From Haloarcula amylovorans (GTDB lineage Archaea > Halobacteriota > Halobacteria > Halobacteriales > Haloarculaceae): 64,000 nucleotides of DNA. Below the pieces are notes generated by a model. That model did no database searches. It had not been told where the DNA came from and saw only the letters and a list, made by a program, of their open reading frames with translations. Below, one piece after another: positions 1 through 8,226 of the stretch. Made by a program: the position numbers and the translations under genes. Position 1 is the stretch's first letter. The number at the start of each line of letters is the position of its first letter. The stretch lies in assembly GCF_004681185.1 (NCBI RefSeq), contig NZ_SRIF01000002.1, positions 62,001 through 126,000 of the forward strand. Direction: 5' to 3'.

Positions 1-367
1 CGACGCCACCTTTCGCGCCGCCGAACGGCAAGTCCATGACGGCACATTTCCACGTCATCCACATCCCGAGTCCGACGCACTCGTCCCGAGTCACCTCCGG
101 GTGGTACCGAAGACCGCCCTTGTAGGGTCCTCTGACGCTGTCGTGCTGGGCGCGGTAGCCGGTGAACACCTCGACGGTGCCGTCGTCGCGTTCGATAGGA
201 ATCGTCACTTCGTGGACGGCCTTCGGATGGTTGAGACGCTCGACGATGTTCGGATCGATAGAGAGTTTCTCGGCTGCGTGGTGCAGTTGGCGGCGAGCGG
301 TCTCGAGTGCCGACTCCGGCTCTCCCGGTTCGCTCGCCACGGTCTGTGCACTGGACTCCGACGCCAT
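1..367 (-). CDS. gdhB: Glutamate dehydrogenase (Glu/Leu/Phe/Val family), N-terminal part
   Basis: The first ~122 residues of a glutamate dehydrogenase, which interconverts glutamate and 2-oxoglutarate plus ammonia with NAD(P). The rest runs off the left edge. The N-terminal substrate domain is visible: a helix with [12 protein letters not shown], then [21 protein letters not shown], where the lysine of PYKGG belongs to the substrate site, then [18 protein letters not shown] with the second conserved lysine. The ATG lies at 367-365 and overlaps the stop of the small zinc-ribbon gene upstream by one base (TGATG), so the two are probably co-transcribed. Haloarchaea often carry several gdh paralogues, so the b-type symbol is a guess; the family call is firm. 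Confidence 0.93.
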   Translation of the reverse strand, partial: MASESSAQTVASEPGEPESALETARRQLHHAAEKLSIDPNIVERLNHPKAVHEVTIPIERDDGTVEVFTGYRAQHDSVRGPYKGGLRYHPEVTRDECVGLGMWMTWKCAVMDLPFGGAKGGV

Positions 368-510
368 CACTCGATAGGTGTGTGTCGGTTCCGCATCTCA
401 CCGCCGCAGTCGGGGCACTGGCTAGGATTGTGCTCCACGACGACGATGTTACCACACTCGAAACACTCGTACGGGCTCTTCTCTTCCGGGTCGAACGTGA
501 CATCCCTCAT
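367..510 (-). CDS. Small zinc-ribbon (rubrerythrin-like domain) protein, 47 aa
   Basis: A 47-residue protein with two knuckles, CFEC near residue 16 and CPDCGGE near residue 33. This is the spacing of a rubredoxin or rubrerythrin-like metal-binding ribbon. Such mini-proteins are common in haloarchaea and of unknown function; zinc or iron binding is inferred from the four cysteines. The gene ends on the start codon of the glutamate dehydrogenase gene (1-base overlap), so translational coupling is likely. The start ATG at 510 leaves an upstream space of about 110 bases containing AT-rich TATA-like stretches near 550-571. Confidence 0.75.
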   Translation of the reverse strand: MRDVTFDPEEKSPYECFECGNIVVVEHNPSQCPDCGGEMRNRHTPIE

Positions 511-623
511 TGTAAGTTCACGAGCGCCGGGGCGACCCGGCCGCTCCTTTAGGGATAATAGGTCTATAAGGGTGTAATGTCTGGTTTGATAGCTAACCAT
601 CCGCTCGCACACTACTTCGTTAT

Positions 624-3485
624 TCAACCCCCTTGTTCCGGGCCGGCGACGGGGACGTGGCCGCCATCGAACAGCGCCGAGAACAGTTTCCGCTGGACGG
701 CCCGAGCGTGCTGATAGAACGCCGGCGGCGAGATGCCGAGGATCTCCGCGACGTCCTCTCCGGTGCTCTCGCGCGGGGATTCGAAGAACCCGCTGTAGTA
801 CGCCGTCTGTATCACCTCCAGTTGGCGGTCCGTGAGATCGTCCATGAACTCGGCGTAGAGCGTGTGTTCCGACGCCTGGTCGAACGACTGCTTCGAGCGG
901 AGTTCGACGTCGGTGAACGTCTCGCGGACGAGTTGGACGATGTTCCGGACATCGGCGCTGTCGGGGACATCGACGACGAGCGTCGTGGTCTCGGGTGTCG
1001 CGGACGCTCGCCGGAAGACCGCTCCGTGGTCGGCTAACTCCAGCGCGAGGAACGGCTGTGACAGCCGTAACCGGAGGACACCACCGACCTCTTCGGAACT
1101 TACGCGCTGGACACCGTCGACGGCGACGAGATCGAGGGCCGTCGCTTCGACATCCTCGACGGGCGCGTCTTCGACGGTGACGAACACGTAGCTCCCGTCG
1201 GCGGTCTGTTGGACGCCCCCCTCGTACGAGAGCGTACAGTTCGCGTCCCGCGCGATGCGCGACAGGACGAACGACGGGTCGTCTATCTCGAACTCGACGC
1301 GGGTCATCGACGTCGTGAGCAGCGCGTTCTTCCGTTCGAGCGAACTCAACGCGGAGGCGATGGTCTCCCCGAGTTCGGCGAGCACCGCGCGCGACATCTC
1401 GTCGAAGGCGTCCTGGGTCTCCGCGTAGACTGTCAGGACCCCGTGCGTGACGTCGTTGTAGACGAGCGGGACGCTCAAGACCGAGAGGAAGTCCCTGGAG
1501 AGAGCATCCTTTCGCCACGCTTCCGCCCGGAGTCGAGCGGCGACGTTGGCCGTCGTCGTCACCTCGCCGCTCGCCGCCGTTCGCGTCGCGGGTTCGGTCC
1601 CCGACTCGTCGACGGCAAACGAACGGCTGTCGAGATAGCCCTGTTCGGCACCCGCCCAGGCCTGCGGTTCGAGCGTCTCTGAAACCGGATCGATCCTGCC
1701 GATCCACGCGAAACTGAACCGGTCGTCCGCGGTCAGCAGTTCGCAGACGGTGTGGTCGATCTCCTCTCGCGTCTCGGCCCGAACGAGCGCCTGGTCAATC
1801 TCCCGAATCGTCTCGTTGACGCGGTTCAGCGCAGTGAGTCGGTCGTTCTGTCGCTGGAGCATCCGGTCCTGCTCGCGGAGCGTCGACTCCCGCGTGACGC
1901 GGTCGAAGGCGGCTTCCGCGGTCGCGGCGAGCAGGTCGGCGAGTTCCCGTGTGACGGTGTCGAACGCACCGACGCTGTCCGACCCCACGACGAAAACGCC
2001 GTGATTCCCGAGGGGGATATACGCCGCGCTCCGGAGCCCCGTTGCCTGGTTCGATAGGCGGTCCGCGGCGTGGACATCGTCGAAGAACAGCGGTTCGTCC
2101 TCGACGAAACTGTAGCTGGGAAGGGTCTGTCCGTCGGCAGGGACCGTCGGGAGCGGCCCGTTCAGTTCCTCGATGGCCGCCGACGCGGCGACGGGCGCGA
2201 GGCTGTTCTCGTCGGCGTCGAACAGGTAGACCGCGCTCGCGTCGAAGTCGAGAACGCCCGGCGCATCCTCGATGACGTGCTGTGCGATCTCCCGATGGGT
2301 CTCCGCGTAGAGGAAGTCACGCGACATCTCGTGGAGCGTCGCGAGCGCCTCCTCGCGTTGCTTTCGCTTCGTAACGTCCCGGCAGCTGTACAGGAGTGTC
2401 CCGTCCTGAATCGACACCTCTCGGACGTTGACCAGCAGCGTGTGCTCTCGCCCCGCTTTGTCGGTGACGGTGCATTCGATGTTTTTCAGGGCCCCCGCCT
2501 CGGCGAGCTCGCTCCGGTCGAAGAGGTCCGCCCCGAGGAGGTCCTCGATGGTCCCCATGTCGCGGATCTCCTCGGCCGTGTACCCGAAGATGAAGTGGAC
2601 GTTCGGACAGACGTACGTGTAGCTGCTGTCCTCGTCCGTGATGAGGACGGTGTCGGTCATGTTGTTGAGCGTCACCCGGTGTAGCTCCTCGGAGCGTCGG
2701 AGGTCCCGTTCGAGTTCGACCCGGTCGGTGACGTCGACGCCCTCGACGACGATCGAGACGAGGTCCCCGCGTTCGTTCTCGACCGGCCGGACGGACAGGT
2801 CCACGACCCGGTGACCGTCGTCGTTCGGTGAACGCGTGACGACGGCGTTGCCGAACGTGCCGTCGATGGCTTTCTCGACGAGTCGCCGAACGTCCGACCG
2901 CGTCGTCTCCGAGTCGGACCACCACGGGAGCGTCCAGAACGGGTCGCCGACGAGGTCCTCGGCGTCCGCGTCGAGCATCTCGCGAGCGGTTCGGTTCACG
3001 CGGACGAGCGAGCCGTCGGGGTCGAGGACCCACGCCGCCACCCGTTCGTCGTGGAAGATAGCGTCGAACTGCCGGGCCCGCTCTCGCCGGTTGCTCGTCC
3101 GTTGCGCGGACAGCACGGCTCGTTCGAGTCGGTCGGCAAGTTCGTCGAGGGGCGGGTCGTCCGGGTTCGTCACCGCGACGTAGTCGCTGACGTCGGCGGC
3201 AATCGCTTCGCTGGCGACCGCTTCGCTCCCAGCGGCGGTACTCAAGAGGAACGGGAACGACGCCGATTCACGCCGGACCTCCCGGAGGAGGTCGAGTCCG
3301 GACGTACCGTCGAGCTCGTACTCGCTGACGATGCAATCGACGGTTCCGTCGCGAAACGCCGCCAGCGCGTCCGCTGCCGTCTCCGTCCGCCGGATTCTGC
3401 CGACCGACCGGGATTCGAGTTCCGCCGCGAGAGTCGTCAGCCAGTCGGCCGTCCCGACGAGAAGGACGTCAGTCGCCGCGTGCAT
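624..3485 (-). CDS. bat-type HTH regulator with receiver-like, PAS and GAF domains
   Basis: A 953-residue cytoplasmic sensor-regulator. Order read from the sequence: receiver-like domain (about 5-125), PAS 1 (about 145-260, around AWVLDPDGSLVRVN), PAS 2 (about 265-385, around VLITDEDSSYTYV), GAF 1 (about 390-535), GAF 2 (about 570-725), bacterio-opsin activator-type domain (about 735-885), and a C-terminal HTH-10 (about 893-945, LTDRQLEVIQTAYYSGFFE). This is the architecture of haloarchaeal Bat-like regulators that respond to light, oxygen or redox; the actual signal is unknown. The receiver site reads VSEYE, with Glu55 where a phosphoacceptor Asp is expected, so this domain may not be phosphorylated. 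It stands alone with no kinase gene beside it. A 6-bp inverted repeat (3513-3531) lies just upstream of the start. Confidence 0.9.
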   Translation of the reverse strand: MHAATDVLLVGTADWLTTLAAELESRSVGRIRRTETAADALAAFRDGTVDCIVSEYELDGTSGLDLLREVRRESASFPFLLSTAAGSEAVASEAIAADVSDYVAVTNPDDPPLDELADRLERAVLSAQRTSNRRERARQFDAIFHDERVAAWVLDPDGSLVRVNRTAREMLDADAEDLVGDPFWTLPWWSDSETTRSDVRRLVEKAIDGTFGNAVVTRSPNDDGHRVVDLSVRPVENERGDLVSIVVEGVDVTDRVELERDLRRSEELHRVTLNNMTDTVLITDEDSSYTYVCPNVHFIFGYTAEEIRDMGTIEDLLGADLFDRSELAEAGALKNIECTVTDKAGREHTLLVNVREVSIQDGTLLYSCRDVTKRKQREEALATLHEMSRDFLYAETHREIAQHVIEDAPGVLDFDASAVYLFDADENSLAPVAASAAIEELNGPLPTVPADGQTLPSYSFVEDEPLFFDDVHAADRLSNQATGLRSAAYIPLGNHGVFVVGSDSVGAFDTVTRELADLLAATAEAAFDRVTRESTLREQDRMLQRQNDRLTALNRVNETIREIDQALVRAETREEIDHTVCELLTADDRFSFAWIGRIDPVSETLEPQAWAGAEQGYLDSRSFAVDESGTEPATRTAASGEVTTTANVAARLRAEAWRKDALSRDFLSVLSVPLVYNDVTHGVLTVYAETQDAFDEMSRAVLAELGETIASALSSLERKNALLTTSMTRVEFEIDDPSFVLSRIARDANCTLSYEGGVQQTADGSYVFVTVEDAPVEDVEATALDLVAVDGVQRVSSEEVGGVLRLRLSQPFLALELADHGAVFRRASATPETTTLVVDVPDSADVRNIVQLVRETFTDVELRSKQSFDQASEHTLYAEFMDDLTDRQLEVIQTAYYSGFFESPRESTGEDVAEILGISPPAFYQHARAVQRKLFSALFDGGHVPVAGPEQGG

Positions 3486-3718
3486 GGTCGGAGAGAGCGG
3501 TCCTCGGAATCACGTGTCGGGTCGAGACACGAACGCGTTCCGGGCCGCGGGTATCAGAGCGGTCGGTTCGGCAGCGTTCCGCTGACATGGCTAGGGAGAT
3601 AAATCGCCCGAGGGAAATGAGGGTTGTTGTTGATCGTGCTGGTTCGGGACGGTCACTCCGCTTCGCTCGGTGCTGCGACTACCGTGCTCAAATCCCAACT
3701 TGTGATGTCCCGCGTTGA

Positions 3719-3892
3719 AGGCCCGGTTTCGCCGTCAGAGCGGTGTTCTGACGAGCCTGCCGTCGCTGCGCTCCGGCAGACCCCGGAAGCGCACCGGCGA
3801 CGCGCTTCCGGCCTTTTTCGCCCCCGTTCTTCAAGGAGCGGGTTGCGGGCCCACGGCCCGCAACCGAGTGACGTGGCGGCGAAGCCGCCACG
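3719..3892. repeat. Intergenic hairpin mosaic A
   Basis: The gene-free space 3486-3949 (464 bases) holds no convincing ORF but several perfect hairpins. These are CGTCAGA/TCTGACG around 3733-3753, an 11-bp stem with CAC loop at 3841-3865, and a 9-bp stem with GAA loop at 3872-3892. The segment about 3724-3774 recurs, inverted, at about 12222-12266 with the stem preserved. Function is unknown; it could be a small dispersed palindromic element. Confidence 0.6.
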
Positions 3893-3949
3893 CTCCTCCC
3901 GCAGCGCCGCTTCGCAGCGCGAGGAAACCCGACGCAGAAAAAGGTGGTA

Positions 3950-4031
3950 CGCCAGGACTGGGATTTGAACCCAGAATCCCGAAAGGGAACACGCTTTCCA
4001 GGCGTGCGCCTTACCGTTCGGCCATCCTGGC
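3950..4031 (-). tRNA. tRNA-Ser (anticodon GGA)
   Basis: Read on the minus strand this folds as a class II tRNA. The acceptor stem is GCCAGGA/TCCTGGC, the anticodon stem CACGC/GCGTG closes loop CTGGAAA (anticodon GGA), the long variable arm is TCCC-TTTC-GGGA, and the T arm is CTGGG-TTCAAAT-CCCAG. The discriminator base is G and no CCA is encoded. A TATA-like CCTTAA lies about 30 bases upstream, inside the 3' end of the neighbouring membrane-protein gene. The long variable arm and GGA anticodon identify serine. Confidence 0.96.
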
Positions 4032-4059
4032 TCGCAAGCGATTGTGCGGGGTCGGTCGG

Positions 4060-4263
4060 TTAAGGGCTTTCGCTTCCGGGCAGGCGAGTCCCGGCCCCGT
4101 AAGTGAGTGCGGCCGCGCCCACGGCGACGACGAGGGCGACGCCGAACTTCACGGGCGTCGAGATGGGGATACTGGCGAACAGTTGGTAGCCCTGCACGAG
4201 GACGAGGTAGGCCAGGCCGCCGATGACGCCCCAGAGCAGGCTCGATTTGAGTTGCGGGTCCAT
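4060..4263 (-). CDS. Small two-helix membrane protein, 67 aa
   Basis: 67 residues with two hydrophobic segments, about 10-30 (GVIGGLAYLVLVQGY) and 38-60 (VKFGVALVVAVGAAALTYGAG). It is a conserved-looking haloarchaeal membrane protein of unknown function. Its ATG overlaps the stop of the RidA gene by one base (TAATG), so it is the second gene of a ridA operon. The 3' end carries the promoter of the tRNA-Ser gene. Confidence 0.7.
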   Translation of the reverse strand: MDPQLKSSLLWGVIGGLAYLVLVQGYQLFASIPISTPVKFGVALVVAVGAAALTYGAGTRLPGSESP

Positions 4264-4640
4264 TATCTGACGGCGACCGCTTCGATCTCGACTGCCGCGC
4301 CCTTTGGGAGCGCGTCGACGCCGACCGCGGAGCGGGCGGGCGGGTCCTCGTCGAAGAACGTCTGATAGGTGTCGTTCATCTCGTCGAAGTCGTCGATGTC
4401 GTCGAGGTAGACCGTCACCTTCAGCACGTCGTCCATGCCGGCACCGGCCTCCGCCAGGACGGCTTCGAGGTTCTCCAGCGCCTGCTGTGTCTGTTCGGCG
4501 ACCGGCGCGTCCACGCGCAGTTCGCCGTCGGGCGTGAGCGGTATCTGGCCGGCGGTGAAGACGAGGTCGTCGGTCGTCGTCGCCTGACTGTACGCGCCGA
4601 CGGCGGCGGGCGCGTCGTCGGTGTGGACAGTGCGTTTCAT
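4263..4640 (-). CDS. ridA: RidA family reactive imine/enamine deaminase
   Basis: A 125-residue RidA/YjgF protein of normal family length. RidA hydrolyses reactive 2-aminoacrylate and 2-iminobutyrate, by-products of PLP enzymes such as threonine deaminase. The signature C-terminal stretch RSAVGVDALPKGAAVEIEA includes the conserved catalytic-site arginine. The N-terminal GAYSQA and FTAGQIPL motifs are also present. It lies 37 bases downstream of the threonine ammonia-lyase gene on the same strand, the enzyme whose toxic intermediate it would remove, so the context supports the call. Confidence 0.93.
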   Translation of the reverse strand: MKRTVHTDDAPAAVGAYSQATTTDDLVFTAGQIPLTPDGELRVDAPVAEQTQQALENLEAVLAEAGAGMDDVLKVTVYLDDIDDFDEMNDTYQTFFDEDPPARSAVGVDALPKGAAVEIEAVAVR

Positions 4641-4677
4641 ACCGCGAACGCCACCCGCCAGCCGTATAAACCCGACT

Positions 4678-5889
4678 CTATACGAGCACTTCGACTTCGT
4701 AGCCTCGCTCCCGGAGCGCCGCGAGGAGTTCCTCGACGTGATCCGGTCCGCGAGTCTCTAAGTCCAGTTCCACCTCGGCGTCGTTCATCGCCACGTCGCG
4801 GTTGGTCCGGTCGTGCTCGATGCCGTAGATGTTGATCTGCTGTGCTGAGAGCACCTCGACGAGTTCCTCTAATGCGCCGGGGCGGTCTTTCAGCACCGTC
4901 CGAAGTTTGACGTAACGACCCGTCTCAACGAGGCCGCGCATGATGACGTTCGTGAGCGTGTTCAAGTCGATGTTCCCGCCACACAGCGCCGGGACGATGG
5001 TCTCGTCGTCGGTATAGTCGAACTTCGCTTCGGTGACCGCCGCTAGCGCGACGGCTCCGGCCCCCTCCGCGAGCGTCTTCGAGCGTTCGAGCAAGGTCGT
5101 CAGCGCCACCGCAATCTCGGGGTCCGAGACGGTCACGACCTCGTCGACGCGCGCTTCGATGACCTCGAAGGTCCGCTCGCCGACGGTCCGAGTGGCGATG
5201 CCATCGGCGATGGTCTCGACGCCTTCGCGTTCGATGCGGTGGCCTTTTTCGAGGGACTCGGCGACGCTCGACGCGCCCTCGGCCTGGACGCCGACGACGC
5301 GGATGTCCTCGTCTTTGCCCTTCAGCGCCGTGGCGATACCGCTGATGAGGCCGCCGCCGCCGATAGGGACGACGACGGTCTCGACGCTGGGTAGGTCCTC
5401 GTAGATTTCGAGGCCGATAGTCCCCTGCCCGGCCATCACGTAGTCGTCGTCGAAGGCGTGGACGTACGTTCGCCCCTCCTCGTGTTCGATTTCGTGGGCC
5501 TTCTCGGCCGCCTCGTCGTAGTCCTCGCCGTGGAGGACGACCCTCCCCCCGTAGCTCCGCGTGGCTTTCACCTTCGAGATCGGGGCGTGTTCGGGCATCA
5601 CGATGGTCGAGTCGACGCCGATGCGCGTCGCGGCGAGGGCGACGCCCTGTGCGTGGTTGCCCGCGCTGGCCGTGACGACGCCGTTCTCGCGCTCCTCGGG
5701 TGAGAGCGTGGCGATGCGATTGGTCGCGCCCCGAATCTTGAACGACCCGGTGCGCTGGAACAGTTCGAGTTTCAGGTGGACGTCCGCACCGGTCATCGCG
5801 GAGAAGGTGTGCGAGTAGTCGATCGGCGTGTGTCGGGCCGTCTCGGCGACCCGGTCGCGGGCCGCGAGTACGTCCTCGAACGAGAGCAT
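4678..5889 (-). CDS. ilvA: Threonine ammonia-lyase (threonine deaminase)
   Basis: A 403-residue fold-type II PLP enzyme converting threonine to 2-oxobutanoate and ammonia, the first step toward isoleucine. Visible motifs are the PLP lysine in RTGSFKIRGA (about 46-55), the asparagine loop SAGNHAQGVA, the glycine-rich phosphate loop VPIGGGGLISG, and a C-terminal ACT domain (about 325-403, starting VKLRTVLKDRPGALEE). The length and ACT domain match the short catabolic/biosynthetic TdcB-IlvA type. A TATA-like GGCTATAACAC lies about 30 bases upstream of the ATG. RidA and a small membrane protein follow on the same strand. Confidence 0.94.
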   Translation of the reverse strand: MLSFEDVLAARDRVAETARHTPIDYSHTFSAMTGADVHLKLELFQRTGSFKIRGATNRIATLSPEERENGVVTASAGNHAQGVALAATRIGVDSTIVMPEHAPISKVKATRSYGGRVVLHGEDYDEAAEKAHEIEHEEGRTYVHAFDDDYVMAGQGTIGLEIYEDLPSVETVVVPIGGGGLISGIATALKGKDEDIRVVGVQAEGASSVAESLEKGHRIEREGVETIADGIATRTVGERTFEVIEARVDEVVTVSDPEIAVALTTLLERSKTLAEGAGAVALAAVTEAKFDYTDDETIVPALCGGNIDLNTLTNVIMRGLVETGRYVKLRTVLKDRPGALEELVEVLSAQQINIYGIEHDRTNRDVAMNDAEVELDLETRGPDHVEELLAALRERGYEVEVLV

Positions 5890-6182
5890 GGCCCGGCCTA
5901 CTCGCCGCGACGTGTTATAGCCGGGGGCAGCGACGCCGCTGGTCGGGTAGCGACCGGAAAACTCAGGGGAGAGCGTGTGACTGCACGCGAACGGAGCGAC
6001 CGGAGTGACTTAAACCCCGCCGAACCGGAGCGAAAGTGTAATCGCAGGACGTGAGCGCCTCGAAACCGCCGTCAGCCGAGCGGCAGACGCGCGTCGTCTC
6101 GATAGTCGATGACGCGAGAAGGAGTGGCAAACGGCGTCCCCGACAGAACTGTTTTACAGGCTCTCCGTGAGGTACCGAGTAG

Positions 6183-7817
6183 ATGGATACCTGGCAGCGA
6201 CGGACGCTGTTGTACGTCATCGGTCTCGCCGGGGTCATCCTCGCGTTCACGCTCGGCTACGACTACGGGATGGAGGCGTTCGAGAACGAACCGCGGGAGT
6301 TCCTCCACGCGCTTCAGGTCGTCGTCGAGACGTTCACCACGACCGGCTACGGGTCAGACGCCCCGTGGGAGAGCGACCTGATGCGCGTGTTCGTCATCGT
6401 AATGGACATCACCGGTGTCGTCCTCATCTTCCTCGCGCTCCCCGTGTTGATGTTCCCGCTGTTCGAGGAGGCGATGAAGACGAAAGCGCCGACCACCGTC
6501 GAACGTGACCTCTCCGATCACGTCGTCATCTGTCACTTCACGCCTCGCGGTGAGACGCTGGTCGCCGAACTCGACTCGTGGGACGTAGACTACGTCATCG
6601 TCGAGCCCGATCGCGACCGGGCCAACGAACTGTACGACGAGGGATACCACACGATCCACGCCGACCCCCAGTCCGTCGAGGGACTGGAGAAGGCGAAACT
6701 CGCCGACGCGCGGGCGCTCGTCGCGGACGCCTCCGACCAGGTCAACACCAGCATCGTCCTCACCGCCCGCGAAGTCGACGAACACGTCCGCACCGTCAGC
6801 GTCGTCGAGGAACCCGACCGCGCGAAGTACCACGATCTCGCGGGGGCCGACGCCGTCCTCTCGCCGCGCGGGCTCTTAGGCGAGAGCCTCGCCAGCAAGG
6901 TGACGACTGGCGTCTCGGCGACGCTCGGCGAGGAGTTCGAACTCGGCGAGGACTTCGATATCGCCGAACTCCCCATCCACCGCGGGAGCAACCTCGTCGG
7001 GTCGACGCTGGCCGAGAGCGGCATCCGCGAGGACACCGGCGTCAACGTCATCGGCGCGTGGTTCCACGGCGACTTCGTCAGTCCACCCTCGCCCGACGCC
7101 GAACTCACGGGGAGCACGGTCCTGCTGGCGTCGGGGACCGCCGCACAGCTCGACGCGCTCAAATCGAAGACGCTCTCTAGCGTCCGGGGCTTTCGCCGCG
7201 GCGAGACCGTCATCGTCGGCTACGGCGAGGTCGGCGAGACCATCGCCAGCGGCCTCGGCGCGGCCAACGTCCCGCATACGGTGCTCGACAAAACCGAGAA
7301 ACCCGGGGTCGACGTGGTCGGCGACGCCACCGAGCCCGAAGACCTCGAAGCGGCCGGCGTTGCCGATGCTCGGACGGTCATCCTCGCACTCTCGGACGAC
7401 ACCGACACCGAGTTCGCCACGCTGGTCATCCGCGACCTGAACCCCGACGTCGAGATTATCGCTCGCGCCGAGGAGACCGAGAACGTCCAGAAGATGTACC
7501 GCGCCGGCGCGGACTACGTCCTCTCGCTGGCGACGGTTAGCGGCCGGATGCTCGCCTCCACCATCTTAGAGGACGAGAACGTCATCTCGATGGACAAGCA
7601 GGTCGAAATCGTCCGCACCGACGCGGGTGGCCTCGCCGGCCAGACGCTCGGTGAGGCCAACGTGCGCTCGAAGACCGGCTGTACGGTCGTCGCAATCGAA
7701 CGCGACGGGACGGTCTTGACCGACCTCGGTCCCGACGTGGAAGTGCGCTACGGCGACAAACTCGTCATCGCCGGGACCGACGCCGGCGTGGACCGCTTTA
7801 CTGAGTTATTCGGATAG
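6183..7817 (+). CDS. Potassium channel-type protein with two RCK (TrkA) modules
   Basis: A 544-residue ion channel or transport protein. Two transmembrane helices (about 7-25 and 70-95) flank a pore loop with selectivity filter TTTGYGSD. The cytoplasmic part is a tandem of RCK_N/RCK_C pairs. RCK_N1 is at about 115-230 (HVVICHFTPRGE), RCK_C1 at about 245-325, RCK_N2 at about 340-455 with a Rossmann loop IVGYGEVGETIA, and RCK_C2 at about 465-544. This is the MthK/Kch-like layout with a second RCK fused in. K+ gated by nucleotide or ions is the family expectation. A TATA-like CTGTTTTACAG sits about 28 bases upstream of the ATG, suggesting a leaderless message. Confidence 0.9.
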   Translation: MDTWQRRTLLYVIGLAGVILAFTLGYDYGMEAFENEPREFLHALQVVVETFTTTGYGSDAPWESDLMRVFVIVMDITGVVLIFLALPVLMFPLFEEAMKTKAPTTVERDLSDHVVICHFTPRGETLVAELDSWDVDYVIVEPDRDRANELYDEGYHTIHADPQSVEGLEKAKLADARALVADASDQVNTSIVLTAREVDEHVRTVSVVEEPDRAKYHDLAGADAVLSPRGLLGESLASKVTTGVSATLGEEFELGEDFDIAELPIHRGSNLVGSTLAESGIREDTGVNVIGAWFHGDFVSPPSPDAELTGSTVLLASGTAAQLDALKSKTLSSVRGFRRGETVIVGYGEVGETIASGLGAANVPHTVLDKTEKPGVDVVGDATEPEDLEAAGVADARTVILALSDDTDTEFATLVIRDLNPDVEIIARAEETENVQKMYRAGADYVLSLATVSGRMLASTILEDENVISMDKQVEIVRTDAGGLAGQTLGEANVRSKTGCTVVAIERDGTVLTDLGPDVEVRYGDKLVIAGTDAGVDRFTELFG

Positions 7818-7821
7818 CGGG

Positions 7822-7989
7822 CTACTCCCGACACATCTCGTAGCTGCCAATTGTCGCGCCGACCGCCGCAGCGACTGCGACGAACGGAGTCGAGGCCTCA
7901 CTGGGCCCGACCACCGATTCGAAGGCCAGCAACGCCACGACTCCGGCGAGCGCCGAGACAACGAAGATACCGAGATAGTGTCGGAGCAC
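7822..7989 (-). CDS. Small two-helix membrane protein, 55 aa (GTG start)
   Basis: A 55-residue frame reading VLRHYLGIFVVSALAGVVALL then a second hydrophobic stretch AVAAAVGATIGSY, ending in CRE-stop. No ATG is in frame; GTG at 7989 is the first usable start. Codon use is GC-rich in third positions like its neighbours, which supports a real gene. It converges on the channel gene, with stops only 4 bases apart. Unknown function. Confidence 0.5.
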   Translation of the reverse strand: MLRHYLGIFVVSALAGVVALLAFESVVGPSEASTPFVAVAAAVGATIGSYEMCRE

Positions 7990-8071
7990 AATGGTTGTAG
8001 ACGGTATGTTACAGCGGTAGTCAGCCGACTACGTTTGCTACTGTCCGAACCGTCCCGCCGACCAACGGGCC

Positions 8072-8226
8072 CGCGGCCGAATCAGCCGGTTGTCCTCCAT
8101 CTTTTTCCCGCTCGCTATGCTCGCGGCTGGTGGGTGCCATTATCGCTCTTCGAGCGGCACGAACTCCGTCTCCTCGGGGTTCGGGCCCGTGTAGCGAGCG
8201 CGCGGCCGAATCAGCCGGTTGTCCTC
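8072..8226. repeat. 26-nt direct repeat: partial copy of citrate synthase 3' end
   Basis: The 26 bases at 8201-8226, which encode EDNRLIRPR near the citrate synthase C-terminus, occur again exactly at 8072-8097, downstream of the stop codon. The spacing is 129 bases, a multiple of three. Sequence outside the 26 bases differs. This suggests a small tandem duplication or a recombination scar replacing the original 3' flank. Confidence 0.85.

Noticed and set aside
511..1707. Long minus-strand frame continuous with the zinc-ribbon gene
   Set aside because: It is antisense-frame to the bat regulator, arginine-rich and without domains. Only its last 47 codons are real.
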